DNA of 64,000 nucleotides, from contig NC_135553.1 in assembly GCF_964340395.1 (NCBI RefSeq), forward strand, positions 22,251,449 through 22,315,448, written 5' to 3'. The notes beneath the pieces were generated by a model that worked only from the letters and a program-made list of their open reading frames with translations, searched no databases and was not told the DNA's origin. The translations under genes were made by a program, and so were the position numbers. Positions 24,540 to 38,500 of the stretch are shown piece after piece; position 1 is the first letter of the stretch; each line of letters opens with the position of its first letter. This DNA comes from Glandiceps talaboti. Lineage: Eukaryota; Hemichordata; Enteropneusta; Spengelidae.

Positions 24540-27500
24540 TTTAAACATGTACAAATGTAACTACATTTTTGTATGAGGCCAGACACCAGAGTTATACCTA
24601 GCCTTACAAACTATGCTCTATTCCAAATTCATTCATGCTACAACAACACTGTCACTGTTTCTCACCTACTTCTATCCATCTTAGTCTAAACTATTAAAAT
24701 TTATTAGAAAAATGTCCGCCATTTTGATTTTTAGCATGTAACTAGGAGACCAGACACCAGAGTTACCTAGACTTACAAACTATGCTCTATTCCAAATTGA
24801 TTCATGCTATAATAACACTGTCACTGTTTTTCACCTACTTCTATCCATCTTAGAGTAAACTACTAAAATTTATTAGAAAAATGTCCGCCATTTTGATTTT
24901 TAGCATGAAACTAGGAGACCAGACACCAGAGTTACCTAACCTTACAAACTATGCTCTTTTCCAAATTGATTCATGCTACAATAACACTGTCACTGTTTCT
25001 CACCTACTTCTATCCATCTTAGACTAAACTACTAAAATTTATTAGAAAAATGTCCGCCATTTTGATTTTTAGCATGTAACTAGGAGACCAGACAACAGAG
25101 TTACCTAACCTTACAAACTATGATCCTTTCCAAATTGATTCATGCTACAACAACACTGTCACTGTTTTTCACCAACTTCTATCCATCTTAGACTAAACTA
25201 CTAAAATTTATAAGAAAAATGTCCGCCATTTTGATTTTTAGCATGTAACTAGGAGACCAGACACCAGAGTTACCTAGCCTTACAAACTATACTCTTTTCC
25301 AAATTGATTCATGCTACAATAACACTGTCACTGTTTTTTACCTATTTCTATCCATCTTAGACTAAACTACTAAAATTTATTAGAAAAATGTCCGCCATTT
25401 TGATTTTTAGCATGTAACTAGGAGACCAGACACCAGAGTTACCTAACCTTACAAACTATACTCCTTTCCAAATTGAATCATGCTACAATAACACTGTCAC
25501 TGTTTTTCACCTATTTCTATCCATCTTAGACTAAACTACTAAAATTTGTTAGAAAAATGTCCGCCATTTTGATTTTTAGCATGTAACTAGGAGACCAGAC
25601 ACCAGAGTTACCTAGCCTTACAAACTATACTCTTTTCCAAATTGATTCATGCTACAATAACACTGTCACTGTTTTTCACCTATTTCTATCCATCTTAGAC
25701 TAAACTACTAAAATTTGATAGAAAAATGTCAGCCATTTTGATTTTTAGCATGTAACTAGGAGACCAGACACCAGAGTTACCTAGCCTTACAAACTATACT
25801 CTTTTCCAAATTCATTCATGCTACAATAACACTGTCACTGTTTTTCACCTATTTCTATCCATCTTAGACTAAACTACTAAAATTTATTAGAAAAATGTCC
25901 GCCATTTTGATTTTTAGCATGTAACTAGGAGACCAGACACCAGAGTTACCTAACCTTACAAACTATACTCCTTTCCAAATTGAATCATGCTACAACAACA
26001 CTGTCACTGTTTCTCACCTACTTCTATCCATCTTAGACTAAACTACTAAAATTTGATAGAAAAATGTCCGCCATTTTGATTTTTAGCATGTAACTAGGAG
26101 ACCAGACACCAGAGTTACCTAGCCTTACAAACTATACTCTTTTCCAAATTCATTCATGCTACAATAACACTGTCACTGTTTTTTACCTATTTCTATCCAT
26201 CTTAGACTAAACTACTAAAATTTATTAGAAAAATGTCCGCCATTTTGATTTTTAGCATGTAACTAGGAGACCAGACACCAGAGTTACCTAACCTTACAAA
26301 CTATACTCCTTTCCAAATTGAATCATGCTACAATAACACTGTCACTGTTTTTCACCTATTTCTATCCATCTTAGACTAAACTACTAAAATTTGTTAGAAA
26401 AATGTCAGCCATTTTGATTTTTAGCATGTAACTAGGAGACCAGACACCAGAGTTACCTAGCCTTACAAACTATACTCTTTTCCAAATTGATTCATGCTAC
26501 AATAACACTGTCACTGTTTTTCACCTATTTCTATCCATCTTAGACTAAACTACTAAAATTTGATAGAAAAATGTCAGCCATTTTGATTTTTAGCATGTAA
26601 CTAGGAGACCAGACACCAGAGTTACCTAGCCTTACAAACTATACACTTTTCCAAATTGATTCATGCTACAATAACACTGTCACTGTTTTTCACCTATTTC
26701 TATCCATCTTAGACTAAACTACTAAAATTTATTCGAAAAATGTACTCCATTTTGATTTTTAGCATGTAACTAGGAGACCAGACACCAGAGTTACCTAACC
26801 TTACAAACTATACTCCTTTCCAAATTGAATCATGCTACAACAACACTGTCACTGTTTCTCACCTACTTCTATCCATCTTAGACTAAACTACTAAAATTTG
26901 ATAGAAAAATGTCCGCCATTTTGATTTTTAGCATGTAACTAGGAGACCAGACACCAGAGTTACCTAGCCTTACAAACTATACTCTTTTCCAAATTGATTC
27001 ATGCTACAATAACACTGTCACTGTTTTTTACCTATTTCTATCCATCTTAGACTAAACTACTAAAATTTATTAGAAAAATGTCCGCCATTTTGATTTTTAG
27101 CATGTAACTAGGAGACCAGACACCAGAGTTACCTAACCTTACAAACTATACTCCTTTCCAAATTGAATCATGCTACAATAACACTGTCACTGTTTTTCAC
27201 CTATTTCTATCCATCTTAGACTAAACTACTAAAATTTGTTAGAAAAATGTCAGCCATTTTGATTTTTAGCATGTAACTAGGAGACCAGACACCAGAGTTA
27301 CCTAACCTTACAAACTATACTCCTTTCCAAATTGAATCATGCTACAACAACACTGTCACTGTTTCTCACCTACTTCTATCCATCTTAGACTAAACTACTA
27401 AAATTTATTAGAAAAATGTCCGCCATTTTGATTTTTAGCATGTAACTAGGAGACCAGACACCAGAGTTACCTAGCCTTACAAACTATACTCTTTTCCAAA

Positions 27501-30500
27501 TTGATTCATGCTACAATAACACTGTCACTGTTTTTTACCTATTTCTATCCATCTTAGACTAAACTACTAAAATTTATTAGAAAAATGTCCGCCATTTTGA
27601 TTTTTAGCATGTAACTAGGAGACCAGACACCAGAGTTACCTAACCTTACAAACTATACTCCTTTCCAAATTGAATCATGCTACAATAACACTGTCACTGT
27701 TTTTCACGTATTTCGATCCATCTTAGACTAAACTACTAAAATTTATTACAAAAATGTCCGCCATTTTGATTTTTAGCATGTAACTAGGAGACCAGACACC
27801 AGAGTTACCTAACCTTACAAACTATACTCCTTTCCAAATTGAATCATGCTACAATAACACTGTCACTGTTTCTCACCTATTTCTATCCATCTTAGACTAA
27901 ACTACTAAAATTTATTAGAAAAATGTCCGCCATTTTGATTTTTAGCATGTAACTAGGAGACCAGACACCAGAGTTACCTAGCCTTACAAACTATACTCTT
28001 TTCCAAATTGATTCATGCTACAATAACACTGTCACTGTTTTTTACCTATTTCTATCCATCTTAGACTAAACTACTAAAATTTATTAGAAAAATGTCCGCC
28101 ATTTTGATTTTTAGCATGTAACTAGGAGACCAGACACCAGAGTTACCTAACCTTACAAACTATACTCCTTTCCAAATTGAATCATGCTACAATAACACTG
28201 TCACTGTTTTTCACGTATTTCGATCCATCTTAGACTAAACTACTAAAATTTATTACAAAAATGTCCGCCATTTTGATTTTTAGCATGTAACTAGGAGACC
28301 AGACACCAGAGTTACCTAACCTTACAAACTATACTCCTTTCCAAATTGAATCATGCTACAATAACACTGTCACTGTTTCTCACCTATTTCTATCCATCTT
28401 AGACTAAACTACTAAAATTTATTAGAAAAATGTCAGCCATTTTGATTTTTAGCATGTAACTAGGAGACCAGACACCAGAGTTACCTAGCCTTACAAACTA
28501 TACTCTTTTCCAAATTGATTCATGCTACAATAACACTGTCACTGTTTTTTACCTATTTCTATCCATCTTAGACTAAACTACTAAAATTTGTTAGAAAAAT
28601 GTCAGCCATTTTGATTTTTAGCATGTAACTAGGAGACCAGACACCAGAGTTACCTAGCCTTACAAACTATACTCCTTTCCAAATTGAATCATGCTACAAT
28701 AACACTGTCACTGTTTTTCACGTATTTCTATCCATCTTAGACTAAACTATTAAAATTTATTAGAAAAATGTCCGCCATTTTGATTTTTAGCATGTAACTA
28801 GGAGACCAGACACCAGAGTTACCTAACCTTACAAACTATACTCCTTTCCAAATTGAATCATGCTACAATAACACTGTCACTGTTTTTCACCTATTTCTAT
28901 CCATCTTAGACTAAACTACTAAAATTTATTACAAAAATGTCAGCCATTTTGATTTTTAGCATGTAACTAGGAGACCAGACACCAGAGTTACCTAGCCTTA
29001 CAAACTATACTCTTTTCCAAATTGATTCATGCTACAATAACACTGTCACTGTTTTTTACCTATTTCTATCCATCTTAGACTAAACTACTAAAATTTATTA
29101 GAAAAATGTCCGCCATTTTGATTTTTAGCATGTAACTAGGAGACCAGACACCAGAGTTACCTAACCTTACAAACTATACTCCTTTCCAAATTGAATCATG
29201 CTACAATAACACTGTCACTGTTTTTCACCTATTTCTATCCATCTTGGACTAAACTACTAAAATTTATTAGAAAAATGTCCGCCATTTTGATTTTTAGCAT
29301 GTAACTAGGAGACCAGACACCAGAGTTACCTAACCTTACAAACTATACTCCTTTCCAAATTGAATCATGCTACAACAACACTGTCACTGTTTTTCACGTA
29401 TTTCTATCCATCTTAGACTAAACTACTAAAATTTATTAGAAAAATGTCCGCCATTTTGATTTTTAGCATGTAACTAGGAGACCAGACACCAGAGTTACCT
29501 AACCTTACAAACTATACTCCTTTCCAAATTCATTCATGCTACAATAACACTGTCACTGTTTCTCACCTATTTCTATCCATCTTAGACTAAACTACTAAAA
29601 TTTATTAGAAAAATGTCAGCCATTTTGATTTTTAGCATGTAACTAGGAGACCAGACACCAGAGTTACCTAGCCTTACAAACTATACTCTTTTCCAAATTC
29701 ATTCATGCTACAATAACACTGTCACTGTTTTTCACCTATTTCTATCCATCTTAGACTAAACTATTAAAATTTATTAGAAAAATGTCCGCCATTTTGATTT
29801 TTAGCATGTAACTAGGAGACCAGACACCAGAGTTACCTAACCTTACAAACTATACTCCTTTCCAAATTGAATCATGCTACAATAACACTGTCACTGTTTT
29901 TCACCTATTTCTATCCATCTTAGACTAAACTACTAAAATTTATTACAAAAATGTCAGCCATTTTGATTTTTAGCATGTAACTAGGAGACCAGACACCAGA
30001 GTTACCTAGCCTTACAAACTATACTCTTTTCCAAATTGATTCATGCTACAATAACACTGTCACTGTTTTTTACCTATTTCTATCCATCTTAGACTAAACT
30101 ACTAAAATTTATTAGAAAAATGTCCGCCATTTTGATTTTTAGCATGTAACTAGGAGACCAGACACCAGAGTTACCTAACCTTACAAACTATACTCCTTTC
30201 CAAATTGAATCATGCTACAATAACACTGTCACTGTTTTTCACCTATTTCTATCCATCTTGGACTAAACTACTAAAATTTATTAGAAAAATGTCCGCCATT
30301 TTGATTTTTAGCATGTAACTAGGAGACCAGACACCAGAGTTACCTAACCTTACAAACTATACTCCTTTCCAAATTGAATCATGCTACAACAACACTGTCA
30401 CTGTTTTTCACGTATTTCTATCCATCTTAGACTAAACTACTAAAATTTATTAGAAAAATGTCCGCCATTTTGATTTTTAGCATGTAACTAGGAGACCAGA

Positions 30501-32745
30501 CACCAGAGTTACCTAACCTTACAAACTATACTCCTTTCCAAATTCATTCATGCTACAATAACACTGTCACTGTTTCTCACCTATTTCTATCCATCTTAGA
30601 CTAAACTACTAAAATTTATTAGAAAAATGTCAGCCATTTTGATTTTTAGCATGTAACTAGGAGACCAGACACCAGAGTTACCTAGCCTTACAAACTATAC
30701 TCTTTTCCAAATTCATTCATGCTACAATAACACTGTCACTGTTTTTCACCTATTTCTATCCATCTTAGACTAAACTACTAAAATTTATTAGAAAAATGTC
30801 CGCCATTTTGATTTTTAGCATGTAACTAGGAGACCAGACACCAGAGTTACCTAGCCTTACAAACTATACTCTTTTCCAAATTGATTCATGCTACAATAAC
30901 ACTGTCACTGTTTTTCACCTATTTCTACCCATCTTAGACTAAACTACTAAAATTTGATAGAAAAATGTCAGCCATTTTGATTTTTAGCATGTAACTAGGA
31001 GACCAGACACCAGAGTTACCTAGCCTTACAAACTATACTCCTTTCCAAATTGAATCATGCTACAATAACACTGTCACTGTTTTTCACGTATTTCGATCCA
31101 TCTTAGACTAAACTACTAAAATTTATTACAAAAATGTCCGCCATTTTGATTTTTAGCATGTAACTAGGAGACCAGACACCAGAGTTACCTAACCTTACAA
31201 ACTATACTCTTTTCCAAATTCATTCATGCTACAATAACACTGTCACTGTTTTTCACCTATTTCTATCCATCTTAGACTAAACTACTAAAATTTATTAGAA
31301 AAATGTCAGCCATTTTGATTTTTAGCATGTAACTAGGAGACCAGACACCAGAGTTACCTAACCTTACACACTATACTCCTTTCCAAATTGAATCATGCTA
31401 CAACAACACTGTCACTGTTTCTCACCTACTTCTATCCATCTTAGACTAAACTACTGAAATTTATTAGAAAAATGTCCGCCATTTTGATTTTTAGCATGTA
31501 ACTAGGAGACCAGACACCAGAGTTACCTAGCCTTACAAACTATACTCTTTTCCAAATTGATTCATGCTACAATAACACTGTCACTGTTTTTTACCTATTT
31601 CTGTCCATCTTAGACTAAACTACTAAAATTTATTAGAAAAATGTCCGCCATTTTGATTTTTAGCATGTAACTAGGAGACCAGACACCAGAGTTACCTAGC
31701 CTTACAAACTATACTCCTTTCCAAATTGAATCATGCTACAATAACACTGTCACTGTTTTTCACCTATTTCTATCCATCTTAGACTAAACTACTAAAATTT
31801 ATTAGAAAAATGTCCGCCATTTTGATTTTTAGCATGTAACTAGGAGACCAGACACCAGAGTTACCTAACCTTACAAACTATACTCCTTTCCAAATTGAAT
31901 CATGCTACAACAACACTGTCACTGTTTTTCACGTATTTCTATCCATCTTAGACTAAACTACTAAAATTTATTAGAAAAATGTCCGCCATTTTGATTTTTA
32001 GCATGTAACTAGGAGACCAGACACCAGAGTTACCTAACCTTACAAACTATACTCCTTTCCAAATTGAATCATGCTACAACAACACTGTCACTGTTTTTCA
32101 CGTATTTCTATCCATCTTAGACTAAACTACTAAAATTTATTAGAAAAATGTCAGCCATTTTGATTTTTAGCATGTAACTAGGAGACCAGACACCAGAGTT
32201 ACCTAACCTTACAAACTATACTCCTTTCCAAATTCATTCATGCTACAATAACACTGTCACTGTTTCTCACCTATTTCTATCCATCTTAGACTAAACTACT
32301 AAAATTTATTAGAAAAATGTCAGCCATTTTGATTTTTAGCATGTAACTAGGAGACCAGACACCAGAGTTACCTAGCCTTACAAACTATACTCCTTTCCAA
32401 ATTGAATCATGCTACAATAACACTGTCACTGTTTTTCACGTATTTCTATCCATCTTAGACTAAACTACTAAAATTTATTAGAAAAATGTCAGCCATTTTG
32501 ATTTTTAGCATGTAACTAGGAGACCAGACACCAGAGTTACCTAGCCTTACAAACTATACTCTTTTCCAAATTGATTCATGCTACAACAACACTGTCACTG
32601 TTTTCACCTACTTCTACCCATCTTAGATTAAACTACTAAAATTAATAAGAAAAATGTCAGCCATTTTGATTTTTAGCATGTACATGTAACTGAGACCGGA
32701 CACCAGAGTTACATGTACCTAGCCTTGCAAACTTTGCTCTTTTCC
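24540..32745. repeat. 169-bp satellite array, about 48 tandem copies
   Basis: The block CAGACACCAGAGTTACCT recurs every 169 nt (for example 24751, 24920, 25089). Each unit also holds CTAAACTACTAAAATTT, CCGCCATTTTGATTTTTAG or CAGCCATTTTGATTTTTAG, and CATGCTACAA. The first copy (24480–24710) and the last (32600–32760) are the most divergent, as expected at array edges. Private variants show higher-order periods of 507 nt (3 units) and 1014 nt (6 units). 169 is not a multiple of 3 and no frame stays open, so it is non-coding. Confidence 0.97.
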
Positions 32746-33068
32746 AAATCTCATTTAACAGAAACATAACTAGCAAAAGAAATCATGATCAAATACTACA
32801 CCAATACTTTGACCATAAATATTTGCAAGTTTTAGAGTTGAACAGTAAATGTATTAATCCTTTGTTAACTTTCTTATCTCTTACAGGTTTGTTACACAGT
32901 ACATAACAGATGTCCTATTCAAAGAAGCTGTTGTTTTGCTCGTCTCTAAGAGAAAAAAAATAACTTCAGACTCTATGTGTAGTAAAACAGAAATTTAGAT
33001 CTTAAATCAATTAGTTGTGCACAAGGACATGAGCTCTATTTTGAACATTTTTAATACAATTGAAATGA

Positions 33069-33104
<36 letters not shown>

Positions 33105-35500
33105 CAACTTAGTCGAAAACTGCAGTCCGATTTCTTTGATACTTGGTGGTCATGTTATATTGGATGTCTAGTAGTGAAATTGTTCAAATGAAAATGATCA
33201 CATCAGATATATGGGTTTTGGGTCAAAAATGTGATTTTTGTCAAAGAATTTAAACTACAAAACTACTGGGCAGATTGGCCTGAAATTTGGTGGAAACATT
33301 CTCAGAGGTGTGTAAATTAAGATTTGTTCATGACATGATGTTTCCATGTGTAATATGCAAAGTAGGGCTTTTTGGTTAAAAACCTACAATTCCAAAACTA
33401 CTCAGTAGATTGGGCTGAACTTTTAACAGGGATGTATCTGCCGGTGTATAGATGAAGAAATATTAAGCATATAATGATCTCATCAGTAACATCCAAATTA
33501 GGTGTAAACATGTAAATTGGTCAAAAATTTATATCTCAAAAAGTACTTGGTCAGGGAAACTGAAATTTGGTGAGATGGTTCTAGAAGTGTTGTTCTGCAG
33601 ATTCCCTTTAGAATAGTTTGACACAATTGGCCCTAGAAACCATGACCATGGCCTTAGCAACAACCAAATGGCAGTATATTTTGGTTAAATAAGAACACCA
33701 TCTGGTAGGCATTTAGTAAACATTCAAAAAATGTATGCAAATATCCCTAGCAACAGTGGCCCGCCCATGGCAACAGCCCAATAATCACATATGTGACAAA
33801 CATAACATGGTTGGATCGGCAACTGGATAGTCATTCAACAAATGAACACCTATTTTTAGAATGGACTAGCATATGGATAAATATTTTAAAAAACTACAGT
33901 TGTGCTACATCGCCATTGGCAGTATTTTGGAAAACAATAGTTGTGCTACAATGCCATTTTATATTTCTTTTTTTCTAAATATTTTTTTTCATATCTGAGG
34001 TAGTTATGTTTTTCATTGTTCTCCATATGCTCTCTGTTTTTGGTTTCTTCTCATCAGATGTACAGTCATTACATTTTGGAAGAAAAGTTTTATATTGTCT
34101 TTTTAAATTGATGTCAGTTTGTGCATCCACCAATTCTTGCGAGACTTCATAATTTTTGTGATGTTACAATTTTTTTCTTGAACTTGTTAATAAAAAGGTT
34201 AGGGTCGGCAGTGAAAAACTAGGCAGGGTCAGATAACCGGAATCAAACAATTATTTTTTTTTATTGCTTTAAGAATTATTCAGAACATGATGATTCCATT
34301 ATTGATATGCAAATTATGGCTAAAATGTGTCTTTTTGGTAAAATAATCTTTAATTCCAAAAGTAATGAGCTGGAAATTAATTTGAATGGCTCTTGGGGTA
34401 TATAGATGAAGAAATGTTAAGCATATGATGATCTCATCAGTGACATGAAAATTAGGTATAAAAATGTGAATTTTGTTTAATCTTGTCTCTTGGCTCTCTT
34501 CGTTGGTGTAAACACACATGTGTTTTTGTTATTTGTACTTCAAGCACTTGTTAAATGAGAATGTTAAAAGACACAATCTTTTGTCATTAGAAAAATTTTG
34601 GATATTGCAAAGAGATATAGTCATATAACTTAAATCATGGATAATATTAATAAGTAATAAAATGTAAAATGAACAGAAAACCAGTGTGGACTTCTATATA
34701 TCTGACAATTTTACATGTTATACACAGAGTGAAGCTAGCATGTAAGTGGTGAATGATTTCATTTTATTTGATTCAGTTTTATTTTTTGTTGTTGAATGAG
34801 ACTGATTTTAGGGAGCGATCAGATTTTACGCTGACTTTTTGTTCACCCCACCCCTGCTGACAAATAAAAAAACACTGCCCCCCCCCCCCCCACATCTGTT
34901 GACAAGAAATATTCTTGTTCTTTCTTGCAATATATAAAGCTCTTTAGGCAGGAACCCTATGAGAAGTATGATTGTCTGTTCATAGCTGTGCAAAATATTC
35001 ATGGTTTTAGTAACCAAAAGTTCTAGGATATCTCTTACATTGAGTGAACTATTATCATTATAGATTAATTCAGCTAATTATAAAGTACATTATTAGAAAT
35101 GAAATTAACATAATTGTAAACCTAGGGGTTTCAGTAAGTTTCAAAGTAGGGAGAGAACTTGAAAAAGTGTCGGGAGAAGTGCATGCTATGCCCATGCGTG
35201 CATGCTATACAAGTGGGAGGGGGTGTCCCCCTCCCATGGTAAGATCTTTTGAAAAATGAACACCTTTTGGAGGCCATTTAGAGCACCATTCATAAGTAAA
35301 ACACAACTTAGTTATATCATAAAAGTATCACTAATTTTAGGGTTTCAAAAGTTTAAATCATTTCAAGTCATATTGACACAAATGATAATGAAAAAAAGAT
35401 CAAGTACAAAGTATAGTATAGTTTGTTTTATTTATTTACTTGCCCTATGTTGGCTTACCAAGTGAACATTTTGTTCAATACAAATACATCCACTGGGCTT
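32746..35500. other. AT-rich spacer with low-copy internal repeats
   Basis: A (GT)n tract lies at 33071–33100. Segments near 33440–33510 and 34390–34455 are related ('ATAGATGAAGAAATRTTAAG' then 'GATCTCATCAGT'), and 33115–33560 contains several loosely similar 'AAAACTACT…GAAATTTGGT' units. A solo transposon end sits at 34808–34865. No gene is supportable. Confidence 0.5.
34808..34895. mobile_element. Solo end related to the GGGAG TIR transposons
   Basis: TTAGGGAGCGATCAGATTTT at 34809–34828 matches the TTA plus GGGAGTGTCCAGATTTT end of the 6226–7730 element at most positions and is followed by a C-rich tract. No opposite end is seen nearby. Confidence 0.5.
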
Positions 35501-38500
35501 ATAATAGTGTATGGTACTATACTATAAACTATACAAGACTATATACTATATACTATGCTATGCTATATACTATATACTATATTATACTATACTATATACT
35601 GTACTATACAATATACTGTACAATACTATACTATAATATTCTATACCTATACTATATTATATAGTATATAGTCTAGTATGGTATTCTAGTATAGTATAGT
35701 ATAGTAGAGTATAGTAATGTATACTATATGGTATATAGTCGTGTAGTATAGTAGAGTATAGTATATGGTGTATAGTAGAGTATAGTATAGTATATGGTAT
35801 ATAGCATAGTATAGTATAGTATCGTATATAGTCTAGTATAGTATATAGTATAATAGAGTATATTATATAATATAGTATAGTATATGGTGTATAGCATGAT
35901 AGCATAGTATAATATAATATAGTATAGTGTGGTATAATATAGTAGAGTAGAGTATATGGAATATAGTATAGTGTAGTGTAGTGTAGTATAGTATAGTATT
36001 AAATCAAGTATAGTATAGTATATCATATAGTATGGTATATAGTAAATTATAGTGTATAGTATAGTATAGTATATGGTATATAGTATAGTATACTCTACTA
36101 TATAGTATAGTATACTATATACCAGACTATACTATATACTGTACTATATAGTATACTATACTATATTATACTATACTATATAGTATACTATACTATACTG
36201 CATGTATATACTAAACTATACTATACTAAACTATACTATACTATACTGTACTATATACCAGACTATAATGCTATATTGCTATAATGCTATGTACTGTACT
36301 ATATATTAAACTATACTATATACTATGTATTTTATTATGCTATATGCTATATACTATACTTTACTATTCTGCACTATACTATACTGTACTATACTACACT
36401 ATACTATACTATAATATACTACACTGTACTGTACAATGTACTATACTATATTATACTATACTATACTATGCTATGCTATATACCATAAACTATACTATTT
36501 TATACTATACTATATACTAGACTATGCTATATACTGTACTATATACTATACTATATTATACTGTATACTATACTATACCATACTATACTATACTATACTA
36601 TACTATTCTATACTACTAGTATACTATATACTATACTATATACCATACTACATAGTATAGTATACTATATACTGTACAATACTATACTATATTATTCGAT
36701 ACCTATACTATAATATATAGTACATATTATATATAGTCTAGTATAGTACATTATATAGTATAATATATAGTATAGTATACTGGTAGTATAGTATAGTACA
36801 TAGTATAGTATAGTAGAGTATATGTTATTTTGTGTAGTATAGTATAGTACATAGTTTTGTGTAGTATATATTATAATATAGTATATTATATAGTATAGAA
36901 TAGTATAGTATAGTATAATATAGTAGAGTATATAGTATAGTGTAGTGTAGTATAGTATAGCATAGTATATCATATAGTATGGTATATAGTAAAGTATAGT
37001 ATATGGTATATAGTATAGCATATCATAGTATAGTATTGTATATTATAGTATATAATAGTATAGTATATTATGGTATAATATACTAGAGTATAGTAGAGTA
37101 TGTGGAATATAGTATAGTGTAGTGTAGTATAGTATAGCATAGTATATCATATAGTATGGTATATAGTAAAGTATAGTATATGGTATATAGTATAGCATAG
37201 CATAGTATAGTATTGTATATTATAGTATATAATAGTATAGTATAGTATAGTATAGTATATTATGGTATAATATACTAGAGTATAGTAGAGTATGTGGAAT
37301 ATAGTATAGTTTAGTGTATAGTATAGCATACTATACCATACCGTACTATACTATATACTGTACAATACAATACTATAAATTTATTCTATACCTATACTAT
37401 CATATATAGTCTAGTCTAGTATAGTATAGTAGAGTATAGTAGAGCATATGGTATATAGTATAGCATAGCAAACTATAGTATAGTATAGTATAGTATAGTA
37501 TAATATACTAGAGTATAGTAGAGTATATGGAATATAGTGTATATTATAGTGTAGTGTATAGTATAGCATACTATACCATACAGTACTATATAATATACTC
37601 TACTATATACAGTACAATAATATACTATAATATTATTCTATACCTACACTATTGTATACAGTATAGAGTCTAGTATAGCATAGTATAGTATAGTATAGTA
37701 TAGTGTAGTAGATTATAGTATAGTAGAATATATGGAATATAGTGTATAGTGTATATTATAGTGTAGTGTATAGTATAGCATACTATACCATACAGTACTG
37801 TATAATATACTCTACTATATACTGTACAATAATATACTATAATATTATTCTATTCCTACACTATCGTATATAGTATAGAGTCTAGTATAATCTAGTATAG
37901 TCTAGTATAGTATAGTATAGTATAGTGTAGTAGATTATAGTATAGTAGAGTATGTGGTATATAGTATAGTATACAGTCCAGTATATTGATGGAGCAAATC
38001 GAGAGATCTGATTGATCTAGGCATCGAACTAGCGCGTCTAAACTGAGCGATAATGCACAGTTGGCACGTGTCCAAATTTTGATGTTCTCTCACTGTTCGT
38101 CTACGAACGTTATAGTCCGCGCAGGGATGGGGCACAAATGAAACCAGAAAATGTTGCGTCATATCTTGTTTCCGACAGTTTCAATATACTGGTATAATAT
38201 AATAGCGATAAACCACCCCTGGGAATGGTATACCACTCGGTTTTGACCAGTGAACGAAATATATTGAGTTCACTGCTCAAAACCGAGTGGTATACCATCC
38301 CCAGGGTGTGGTTTATTGCTTAAGTATACTATAGTATAATAGAGTATAGTAGAGTATATGGTATATGGTATAGTGTCGTGTAGTATAGTATAGTATAGTA
38401 TGGTATAATATACTAGTATATGGAATATAGTATAGTATAGTGTAGGTTATAGTATAGCATACTATAGCATACCTATACTATTGTATATAGTATATAGTCA

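Noticed and set aside
24540-32745. CRISPR-like array
   Set aside because: The unit is 169 bp, head to tail with no spacers, in a eukaryotic context; it is a satellite.
38110-38298. Minus-strand frames in the array island
   Set aside because: One simply reads through the hairpin arms and neither shows a known domain.
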